From NCBI GenBank assembly GCA_018262455.1, contig JAGSPR010000249.1, positions 1 through 9,853 on the forward strand: DNA of 9,853 nucleotides, read 5' to 3'. This document shows positions 1 to 6,359 of this stretch, in pieces. The first letter of the stretch is position 1; the number at the start of each line of letters is the position of its first letter. The DNA comes from Deltaproteobacteria bacterium (GTDB taxonomy: Bacteria > Myxococcota > Polyangia > Haliangiales > Haliangiaceae). The translations under genes were made by a program, and so were the position numbers. The notes under the pieces are model-generated. The model made no database searches and was not told the DNA's origin. It was given only the letters and a program-made list of their open reading frames with translations.

Positions 1-1901
1 GCGTCGCCGGCATCACCGGCCTGAACGCGAAGCGACTGAAGGAGATCCTGGTGTACGACGCGCGGACGTACACCTCGCGAACGAAGCAGGGCGCGTTCGA
101 TGGCGACATCACCGGCGGAAGCATCGGCGCCGACTGGAAACTTGGCCTGACGTCCGCGCTGACGCTGAACGGCACGATCAACCCGGACTTCGGCACGGTC
201 GAGGTCGACCAGGTCGTGCTCAACCTCTCCACGGTCGAGACGTACTTCCCCGAGAAGCGCCCGTTCTTCCTCGAGGGAGCGGACCTCCTCGCGACGCCGT
301 TCACGCTGTTCTATAGCCGGCGCGTCGGGTCTCACCCGCCCGATCCCACGCTCGGCGCCGGGGCCGAGCAGGTCGAGCCGCTGCCCGAGGGTCGGATCTG
401 GAGCGCCCTCAAGATGACCGGCGTGCTCCACGGGCGGCTGTCGATTGCCCTCCTGGACGCCGTCACCGGGCGGGAGGACGCGAAGATCACGCGGGTCCCG
501 ACCGGCGACCGCATGACCGAGGAGCTGCTGGTCGAGCCGCTGTCGAACTTCGGGGTCTTGCGGCTCCGTCAGGACTTCGGCACGAACTCGTCGATCGGTC
601 TCCTGGGGACGACCCTGAACCGATTCGAGCCCGCAGGCGCGGCGGCACCGCTGGCGGGGGATCTCTGCCCGGTGCCCTATTCGACCAACTTCACGTTCTT
701 GAATCCTCCAGCGCCGTTCAAAGGACGGTGCACGAACGACGCATACACGGGAGGCATCGACACCGTGTTGCGCACCTCCGATGGCGAGTGGGGCGCGTCC
801 GCGCAGGTGGTCGGATCGCGCGTCCAGAATGGACCGACCCGCATCATCCCCGACGGTACCCAGATCGGCTCGGGGGCGACCGGCTGGGGCATGACCGCCG
901 AAGTTGGCCGCTACGGTGGCGACCACTGGCTCTACAAGCTCGGTTACAAGAACTCCACGCCACGCCTGCAGCTCAACGACTCGGGCTTCCAGTCTCAGGC
1001 CAACTTCCATGATGCAGTTGCCTCCCTCAGATGGCGCACGACGAAGCCGTCCAAGCACTTCCTCTCTGCGTGGGTCGAGGCGAAGCTCAAGCATCGGCGA
1101 GACTGGAAGCTCAGGGACAACCTCGGCACCGAGCCGACCATCGACGCGACGCTGGAGCTCTCGAACTTCTGGACGGTCTCCACCACGCTAAGTCCGTACT
1201 ACCCGAACTGGGTGGAGAACCGCGAGACCCAGGACGGTGCACGTACCGAGCGGAGCGGTGGCTACTACTACGCCATGCACGTGAAGTCCGACCCGAAAAG
1301 ACAGCTCGTGCTCGAGCTCTCGGGCGGCTGGAACAGGTCGTTCGATGGCCTGAACGGCATGTTTGGCTCGGCAACTCTGTCGCTCCGACCGATTCCCGCG
1401 CTCGAGCTCGACCTCATCTCGAACCTGGGATGGTGGTACGGCAACCCTCGCTGGGTCGATACCGTGCTGAACATGGACGGCTCGAACACCTACTTCTTCA
1501 GCGACCTCGACGCGAAGAGCGTCGATGTCACCCTGCGCGGCACCTACACCTTCACGCGGAAGCTGTCGCTGCAAGCGTACCTCCAGCCGTTCATCGCGAG
1601 CGGCCACCGCTCCAAGGTGACCTCGTCCACCCAATCGGGCTCGGAGCCGTTCCTCTCCCTCGACTCGTTCGTCGACGCGACGCTTCCGGTCCGCGACTTC
1701 CGCGGCGGGTCGATCAACCTCAACCTGTTCGCGCGCTGGGAGTACCTACCGCTGTCGGCGCTGTGGCTCGTGTACACCCACAACCAGGGGCAGACGCGCT
1801 ACGATCCGCTGGAGGGCGAAGGCCGGCTCCGGTTCTATCCCTTCCTCGACGGGCCGACCACGGACGTGGTCCTGGTCAAGCTGAGCTACCTCTGGTTCTG
1901 A
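1..1901 (+). CDS. DUF5916 outer-membrane beta-barrel protein, 3' part (5' end outside window)
   Basis: The open frame runs in from the left edge (first full codon at 3), so the GTG at 51 is internal and not the start. About 632 residues are visible. The stretch NPDFGTVEVDQVVLNLS followed by ETYFPEKRPFFLEG and then FYSRRVG is the hallmark of the DUF5916 family; such proteins usually carry an N-terminal CBM9-like domain, which would lie upstream of the window. The rest is rich in alternating aromatic/polar strands, and the chain ends in KLSYLWF with a terminal Phe, as expected for a barrel inserted by the BAM machinery. The predicted location is the outer membrane. Substrate and function of the family are not established; an uptake or surface-binding role is inference. 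One Cys pair lies in a probable extracellular loop (DLCPVP...GRCTND). It ends 22 nt from the convergent ABC gene. Family call confident, role unknown. Confidence 0.88.
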   Translation, partial: VAGITGLNAKRLKEILVYDARTYTSRTKQGAFDGDITGGSIGADWKLGLTSALTLNGTINPDFGTVEVDQVVLNLSTVETYFPEKRPFFLEGADLLATPFTLFYSRRVGSHPPDPTLGAGAEQVEPLPEGRIWSALKMTGVLHGRLSIALLDAVTGREDAKITRVPTGDRMTEELLVEPLSNFGVLRLRQDFGTNSSIGLLGTTLNRFEPAGAAAPLAGDLCPVPYSTNFTFLNPPAPFKGRCTNDAYTGGIDTVLRTSDGEWGASAQVVGSRVQNGPTRIIPDGTQIGSGATGWGMTAEVGRYGGDHWLYKLGYKNSTPRLQLNDSGFQSQANFHDAVASLRWRTTKPSKHFLSAWVEAKLKHRRDWKLRDNLGTEPTIDATLELSNFWTVSTTLSPYYPNWVENRETQDGARTERSGGYYYAMHVKSDPKRQLVLELSGGWNRSFDGLNGMFGSATLSLRPIPALELDLISNLGWWYGNPRWVDTVLNMDGSNTYFFSDLDAKSVDVTLRGTYTFTRKLSLQAYLQPFIASGHRSKVTSSTQSGSEPFLSLDSFVDATLPVRDFRGGSINLNLFARWEYLPLSALWLVYTHNQGQTRYDPLEGEGRLRFYPFLDGPTTDVVLVKLSYLWF

Positions 1902-1904
1902 GCG

Positions 1905-1920
1905 CCGCGTCGCCCCGCGG
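1905..1920. other. Short GC hairpin between convergent genes
   Basis: Perfect 5-bp arms CCGCG (1905-1909) and CGCGG (1916-1920) with a 6-nt loop occupy the 22-nt gap between two convergent stop codons. No T-run follows on either strand, so this is not a canonical intrinsic terminator. It may be a weak two-way terminator or simple chance in GC-rich DNA. Confidence 0.2.
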
Positions 1921-1923
1921 AGG

Positions 1924-3561
1924 TCAGTGGCCGTCGACCGCGCCGGCGTGGATGAACTTCTGGACGTGCGGGTCGGTCGAGGCGCGCACCTGCGCGGGGG
2001 TGCCATAGGCGGCAATCTCGCCCTTGTTGAGCAGCGCGATCATGTGGGCGATCCGGAACGTCGACGACATGTCGTGACTGATCACGATGCTGGTGATGTC
2101 GAACTGCTCCTGGGTCTCCTGGATCATGTTGTCGATGTCACGGGTGCGCAGCGGATCCTGACCGGTGGTGGGCTCGTCGTAGATCATGATCTCGGGCTTC
2201 ATGACCATCGCGCGCGCCAGGCCGACGCGCTTCTTCTGGCCCTCCGAGATCTCGCCGGGCATGCGGTTCATGATGTCGGAGATGTTGAGCCGCTCGAGCA
2301 TCTCGAGCACGCGTGCCCGGATCTCCGAGCTCGAGAGCTTGGTGCGCTCCTGGAGCGGGAACGCGACGTTGCCGTAGACACTGAGCCAGTCGAGCAGCGC
2401 GGCGTGCTGGAACACGAGGCCGAAGTGCCTGCGCATCTCGTTGAGCTCCACGTCGTTCATCGGGACGATGTCCTGGCCCATCACCCGGATCTCGCCGCGG
2501 TCCGGTTTGAACAGTCCCATGATGTGCTTGATGATGACCGACTTGCCGGAACCACTCGAGCCGATGAGCACCGTCGTCCGCTTGGGGTAGATCGCGAGGT
2601 CGATGCCGCGCAGGACGTGCTTGTCGCCGAAGTACTTGTGCACCCCGATGAGCTCGACGATCGGCTTGTCGAGGATCGGCGCCGGCGCCTCGATCGTGGC
2701 CGTGTCGGCCGCGCTGCGTGACAGCCGCGAGGTCTGGGCGCCCTCGACGAACGCGCGGATCGGCGGGAGCGGACTGTCGAACAGCTCCTCGAACGTGCCC
2801 TCGAAGATGATCTTGCCCTCGTGGAGGAACGCGACGGTATCGGCCAGTCGTTTGGTGCTGGCCATGTCATGGCTGATGATCACCGAGGTGATCTGGTACT
2901 TGTCCTTCGCGAGCGCGATCATCTCGTCGACCTGAGCGATCATGATCGGGTCGAGGCCCGTCGTCGGCTCGTCGAACAGCACGACCTCCGGGTTCGCGAT
3001 CAGCGAGCGCGCAAGGCTGACGCGCTTCTTCATGCCGCCCGATAGCTCCGACGGCAACAGGTGCTCGCTCCCGGTGAGCCCGAGGATCCGGATCAGCTCG
3101 TTCGCCAGCTGCATGATGTCGCGGCGCGGCATGCGCGAGTTCTCGAGCAGCGTGAAGCCGATGTTCTCATCGACGGGCAGGGCGTCGAACAGCGCGTAGT
3201 TCTGGAACAGCATGCCCATCCGCTTGCGTAGCTCGAGCACCTCGACCGGCGACACGGTGGCGAGGTCGCGGCCGAACAGCAGCACACGGCCGCTGGTCGG
3301 CTTCAACAGTCCCATCATCAGCTTCAGCAGCACCGACTTGCCGGAGCCGCTGCGACCGACCACGACCGTGGTCTTGCCCGGGATGATCTTGAGGTTGAGC
3401 CCCTTCAGGACCTGCTTGTCGCCGAAGGACAGGTACACATCACAGAGCTCGATCGCGGGCTTGTCGGGATCGAGCGGCCAGCGTTCCAGATCCGGAACCA
3501 GCAGGTTCTTGCGTTGCGCTGGGGGACTGACCACGGACACGAGACCCTGGCAGTCTGGCAC
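1924..3561 (-). CDS. Tandem (fused) MlaF/Mkl-type ABC transporter ATP-binding protein
   Basis: This 545-residue protein holds two complete nucleotide-binding domains and no membrane segment. NBD1 (about 36-270): Walker A GRSGSGKS 69-76, Q-loop Q120, signature LSGGM 173-177, Walker B ending D197-E198, D-loop TGLD, H231. NBD2 (about 300-540): Walker A GSSGSGKS 334-341, Q385, signature ISEGQ 438-442, Walker B D462-E463, TGQD, H496. Both halves resemble MlaF/Mkl ATPases of lipid-transport (MlaE-type) ABC systems: LFQNYALFDALPVDENI in NBD1, and a tail in NBD2 (TDPHVQKFIHAG) like the C-terminus of MlaF. Usual MlaF is a single domain acting as a homodimer, so this chain looks like a built-in pseudo-heterodimer. 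It lacks the ABC-F linker character. An in-frame TGA at 3601-3603 limits the start; GTG 3561 has GAGG four bases upstream, and GTGs at residues 8 and 10 are alternatives. It lies 39 nt downstream of the lipoprotein gene, probably in one operon. No permease or MCE gene is in view. Confidence 0.9.
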   Translation of the reverse strand: MPDCQGLVSVVSPPAQRKNLLVPDLERWPLDPDKPAIELCDVYLSFGDKQVLKGLNLKIIPGKTTVVVGRSGSGKSVLLKLMMGLLKPTSGRVLLFGRDLATVSPVEVLELRKRMGMLFQNYALFDALPVDENIGFTLLENSRMPRRDIMQLANELIRILGLTGSEHLLPSELSGGMKKRVSLARSLIANPEVVLFDEPTTGLDPIMIAQVDEMIALAKDKYQITSVIISHDMASTKRLADTVAFLHEGKIIFEGTFEELFDSPLPPIRAFVEGAQTSRLSRSAADTATIEAPAPILDKPIVELIGVHKYFGDKHVLRGIDLAIYPKRTTVLIGSSGSGKSVIIKHIMGLFKPDRGEIRVMGQDIVPMNDVELNEMRRHFGLVFQHAALLDWLSVYGNVAFPLQERTKLSSSEIRARVLEMLERLNISDIMNRMPGEISEGQKKRVGLARAMVMKPEIMIYDEPTTGQDPLRTRDIDNMIQETQEQFDITSIVISHDMSSTFRIAHMIALLNKGEIAAYGTPAQVRASTDPHVQKFIHAGAVDGH

Positions 3562-3600
3562 GAAACCTCGTCGGACGAGGCGCGCGACCGCCAGCGCCGG

Positions 3601-4683
3601 TCAGCGGTTGCAGTCGCCGACCGCGGACGGGGCGCCGTGATCGATCACCTCGAAGTCCTCGACCTGCAACTGCTGGAGATCGAGGGGTCCGAGCAGGCCG
3701 GACCACTTCGCGGTCGTGTGGCGATCGCTCTGCGCGGTCAGCGCGATGTTGCCGCCATCCGCGTGATACATGCCGTACTTCTGCATCGCGCGGGCGACGA
3801 CCTTCGCGCCCTCCGACGGCAGCGAATCGATCGGATAGTCCGCGCGGAGCCGCAGGTGCACGCCGTAGGACGGGTTGCTGGCGCCACCGGTCGTCGCCGT
3901 GCCGTGGGTCGCCGGGTGGACGTAGCTGCGCTTGACGCGGTTGTTCGGGAGGATGAAGCGGATGGCGTGGTCGATGTGACCGGCCTTGACCTCGTCGGCG
4001 GTGAACAGCAGCGGTGAGATCGGGAAGCCGGCCGCATCCGCGCTGGTGCACTGCTCGCCGCGCAGCGAGTCGGAGTAGGTCGCGTCGCCGTGCCACACGG
4101 CGAGACAACCGCCGAGGAAGCTCGACCCGATGTCCGCGCGCCACATCTCGTAGAGCGTGTGCGTGGCGGGATCGTTCACGAGCAGGTGGCAGTCCCCACC
4201 GCCGGTGCAGGCGTAGCCAGTCTCGTCCTCGAGGTTGCCACCCGCCGGGACCGGCACCGCGGCCTGATCGCAGTCTGGCGAGTAGAAGTCGCCCGTCGGG
4301 GTGAACGTGCGCATCGGGGTCTGGGCATCCGCGGTGAGGACCTCGATCGTGAAGTCGATCTGCATCCGCCCCGTGCCCCAGCCGCCGGCCGCCTGCAGCG
4401 CCGCCAGCTGGCTGGTGCTGTCGCTCGCCGGGGACAACGCGCCGACATCGCGGTTGAAGAACATCGGCTGCGTGAAGTACGGGCCCACGGTGCTGCCGCC
4501 GCTGCCGCTGCCGCTGCCGCTGCCGCTGCCGCTGCCGGCATCGGGTCCACCCGGATCTCCGCTCCCCGCCCCGCCGTCGACCCCCGGGTTGCCTCCGAAA
4601 TCGGGGCCGGTACCGCCGTCGATGACGCCCGAACACGCCGCGAGCCCCATGCTGACCACGATCGCGATCTTGATGCGTGCCAT
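3601..4683 (-). CDS. Cys-rich lipoprotein with Gly/Asp-rich linker and (GS)n repeat
   Basis: The 360-residue protein starts at ATG 4683; a GTG three codons upstream (4692) is an alternative, and neither has a clear ribosome site. The N-terminus MARIKIAIVVSMGLAAC is a short signal peptide with lipobox LAAC, lipidated Cys17 and Ser at +2, which favours the outer membrane. Residues 18-64 are a Gly/Asp/Pro/Ser linker ending in repeated GS. The folded part (about 66-360) has six cysteines (138, 159, 165, 193, 212, 358), enough for three disulfides. The stretch SADAAGFPI...ADEVKAGHIDHAIRF and then YVHPATHG resembles a segment I recall from secreted, uncharacterised bacterial proteins; I cannot name a Pfam family with certainty. 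No catalytic motif is recognisable. Its stop is 39 nt from the tandem ABC ATPase start, so the two are probably co-transcribed; a periplasmic or surface accessory role is inference only. Confidence 0.8.
   Translation of the reverse strand: MARIKIAIVVSMGLAACSGVIDGGTGPDFGGNPGVDGGAGSGDPGGPDAGSGSGSGSGSGSGGSTVGPYFTQPMFFNRDVGALSPASDSTSQLAALQAAGGWGTGRMQIDFTIEVLTADAQTPMRTFTPTGDFYSPDCDQAAVPVPAGGNLEDETGYACTGGGDCHLLVNDPATHTLYEMWRADIGSSFLGGCLAVWHGDATYSDSLRGEQCTSADAAGFPISPLLFTADEVKAGHIDHAIRFILPNNRVKRSYVHPATHGTATTGGASNPSYGVHLRLRADYPIDSLPSEGAKVVARAMQKYGMYHADGGNIALTAQSDRHTTAKWSGLLGPLDLQQLQVEDFEVIDHGAPSAVGDCNR
4501..4536. repeat. Perfect hexanucleotide repeat GCTGCC x6 (coding, Gly-Ser)
   Basis: Six uninterrupted copies of GCTGCC (plus strand) lie inside the lipoprotein gene and encode alternating Gly-Ser on the minus strand, between the lipobox and the folded domain. 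Because the unit is six bases, slippage would change linker length two residues at a time without breaking the frame. Confidence 0.9.
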
Positions 4684-5024
4684 AGGGAGCACTCATACCG
4701 ATCCGATCCGGCCACGTCGCTGTAGGTCTGGCGCCGCAGCTGTGCTCGATTATCTTGCAGGAACTTTTCGGGGAGTGATTCTATTCGAGAATCATCCGCT
4801 CATTGGATTCAGTTGTTGAGCTGGACTACGAATCAGCAAGCAGAGAGCCCCCCAACTATTTTCGGGCTGAAGCGGTCTCGCACATGGTCATCCCGCCCGA
4901 GGAACCGGGAACCACCGGAGGTGCGATGGACAGCGTCCTGCCGGCATCTGTGGGCATGGGCCTACCGCGCAGTGGGTCAGTTACAGCCGGAAGATAGTTT
5001 TCTGCAAAGTACTGGCGCTCGACC
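4684..5024. other. Divergent intergenic region, 341 nt
   Basis: This stretch separates the minus-strand lipoprotein gene from the plus-strand HATPase gene and should carry both promoters. It is visibly less GC-rich than the genes, above all at about 4740-4870. It holds a 19-bp palindrome (4776-4794), additional GATTC/GAATC half-sites to its right, a direct repeat of GGAACC (4901 and 4908), and CCGATCCGATCC close to the lipoprotein start. I could not place a sigma70 -35/-10 pair with good spacing on either strand. No riboswitch, tRNA or convincing small gene was recognised; the short open frames here lack ribosome sites and the codon bias of their neighbours. Confidence 0.6.
4776..4794. promoter_or_regulatory. 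19-bp palindrome, candidate operator
   Basis: TGATTCT (4776-4782) and AGAATCA (4788-4794) are perfect 7-bp inverted arms around a 5-bp centre (ATTCG). The element is in the AT-richer part of a divergent intergenic region, about 93 nt upstream of the lipoprotein start and about 230 nt upstream of the HATPase start. No T-run follows, so a terminator is unlikely. A dimeric regulator site is the most natural reading, but no regulator is identified. Confidence 0.4.
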
Positions 5025-6311
5025 ATGGTTCTGATCCACGCTACAAACCGGGCGGGGGGATTGGGGCTCACAGCCGTCGCGTCATTCATCATGGATACCA
5101 TCCAAGCGCACGAATGGTGGGAGTACGGAGCGCTCGGGTTCGTCGCGCTCGTGCTCTCGTTCGGCATCTGGTTCTGCTTTCTGTTCAGGCGCTATCACAA
5201 GCAGCTCAAGAGGAACGAGGAAGAGCGCGCTGCCTGGGCCGTGGAGCGGGAGCAGCTGCGAGCCAAGGCCGAGGCCCGCCATCCCGATGTCGTCGAGACC
5301 CCTGCGGAGACGGCACCCCAACAGCATGTGGTGATCCTTGCCGGCGAAGCACATCGCTCGCTGCTCGCGGCTGCGTTGCCGACGCCCTTCGTGTTCGTCA
5401 ACAACCGCGCCGAGCTCGTCGCGGCCGCGAAGGACAAGCCCGCGGTGGTCGCGTTCGTCGATGTGGATCTGCTCTCCCACTTTGGCGGCGGGCTCACCGG
5501 CGTTCCGATCATCGGGATCGTCGACGGGTCGCCGTCGGAAGCGCTCCCCAGGACCATCCGCGCGTTCGATTCGCATCCCTGGCTGTCGCACGTCGTCGCG
5601 GAGACGATGCTGTCGTCGCCGGTCGCGCGTCCCCAGCTGACGGCGCTGCTGGCGAGGCTCGCCTGCGGACCGACGCGAGAGATGCTCGGCGCTGCCGGCG
5701 TCGGGCGCGTCGCCCTGCTCGCACAAGCGAGCCGCCGCGAAGCGCGGTTCGAACGAATCAGCGAGTTCTTCTCGAGACAAGGTCTCTCCGCCAGGACGAT
5801 CTCGGCGATCGGTGAGGTCTCCGAGGAGCTGGTGATGAATGCGCTGTACGACGCTCCGGTCGAGGCCGGCTACTTCAAGGACGCGATCCCGCGGACCGAG
5901 GATGTCGATCTGCCGCCGGAGCGCGCGTGCGAGATCAGCTACGGGATGGAAGCGGGCAACATCTTCGTGCGGCTCCGGGACACGTTCGGCGCCCTGACGC
6001 GGGCTCGGATGCTCGATGTCCTGAATCGGTGCAACGCGAAAGGCGTCGCCCTCGACGAGAGCCGAGGTGGGGCCGGCCTCGGGCTCTGGCGCGTGTTCTC
6101 CCTCGCATCCACCATCTGCATCACCGTGATCCCCGGGCAGGTCACCGACATCGTCATCGGGATCGCGCCGAAAGAGGGGCGCGTCGCCAAGCAGCTGCTC
6201 GCGGTCAACCTGTTCTTCGTCCCCGCAAGCGATGACGATTTCGATTCGCTCATCCCGGGCGACGATCAGGACTGGCTCGACCAGTCCGTCTCGCTCCCGA
6301 CCAACTCCTGA
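5025..6311 (+). CDS. Membrane-anchored pseudo-receiver / RsbW-like HATPase protein
   Basis: The product is 428 residues from ATG 5025. Met23 (ATG 5091) would give a more compact N-terminus just before the membrane span; neither start has a good ribosome site. One transmembrane segment (about 35-54) is followed by a charged, probably coiled-coil stretch (56-86). Residues about 101-212 look like a receiver fold (HVVILAG; VVAFVDVDLL; VPIIGIVDG; HPWLSHVV), but the conserved Thr/Ser and Lys are not apparent, so it is probably degenerate. Residues about 255-383 form a GHKL/HATPase domain: N box EELVMNALYDAP with N272, G1-like DTFGAL (319-324), and G2 box GGAGLGL (348-354). There is no His-kinase dimerisation domain or phospho-His motif. 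It resembles anti-sigma/RsbW-type ATPases attached to the inner membrane, with the catalytic part presumably cytoplasmic. No sigma factor, STAS protein or phosphatase is adjacent, so the partner is unknown. Confidence 0.75.
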   Translation: MVLIHATNRAGGLGLTAVASFIMDTIQAHEWWEYGALGFVALVLSFGIWFCFLFRRYHKQLKRNEEERAAWAVEREQLRAKAEARHPDVVETPAETAPQQHVVILAGEAHRSLLAAALPTPFVFVNNRAELVAAAKDKPAVVAFVDVDLLSHFGGGLTGVPIIGIVDGSPSEALPRTIRAFDSHPWLSHVVAETMLSSPVARPQLTALLARLACGPTREMLGAAGVGRVALLAQASRREARFERISEFFSRQGLSARTISAIGEVSEELVMNALYDAPVEAGYFKDAIPRTEDVDLPPERACEISYGMEAGNIFVRLRDTFGALTRARMLDVLNRCNAKGVALDESRGGAGLGLWRVFSLASTICITVIPGQVTDIVIGIAPKEGRVAKQLLAVNLFFVPASDDDFDSLIPGDDQDWLDQSVSLPTNS

Positions 6312-6339
6312 TCACGTGCGTGAAGCTCGAGTGCGGCGG

Positions 6340-6359
6340 CTCCGCGATCAACCGCGGAG
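6340..6359. terminator. Hairpin at convergent gene ends (possible terminator without T-tract)
   Basis: Perfect arms CTCCGCG (6340-6346) and CGCGGAG (6353-6359) enclose a 6-nt loop and span the stop codon of the minus-strand aminopeptidase gene, 29 nt after the stop of the plus-strand gene. The stem is strong but has no T-run on either side, so it could serve as a two-way weak terminator or mRNA end protector. Confidence 0.3.

Noticed and set aside
1031..2008. Plus-strand open frame of 325 codons overlapping the DUF5916 gene
   Set aside because: It is an Arg/Ala/Pro-rich out-of-frame shadow typical of high-GC DNA and overlaps a gene with clear family motifs.
1924..3561. ABC-F translation factor as an explanation for two NBDs without membrane domains
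   Set aside because: The domain sequences match MlaF/Mkl transporter ATPases, including the MlaF-like C-terminal tail, and the inter-domain linker (about 275-297) is short and lacks ABC-F character.
3440..4696. Minus-strand open frame of 418 codons over the lipoprotein gene and ABC start
   Set aside because: Composition is Arg/Gly-rich with no recognisable motif; the overlapping frame has a lipobox, a Cys-rich domain and a sensible stop.
4760..4790. GGAACTT resembling an ECF/sigma-E -35 box on the plus strand
   Set aside because: The nearest TCTA-like -10 begins only about 13 nt after it, shorter than the usual 15-17, and there is no independent support.
4884..4997. Possible 37-codon gene in the intergenic region
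   Set aside because: No ribosome site, no recognisable protein features and weak third-position GC compared with neighbouring genes.
4880..5020. Possible riboswitch upstream of the HATPase gene (GGAACC repeats, short stems)
   Set aside because: The conserved cores of c-di-GMP (GEMM), cobalamin and SAM riboswitches were looked for by eye and not found; stems are short and unremarkable.
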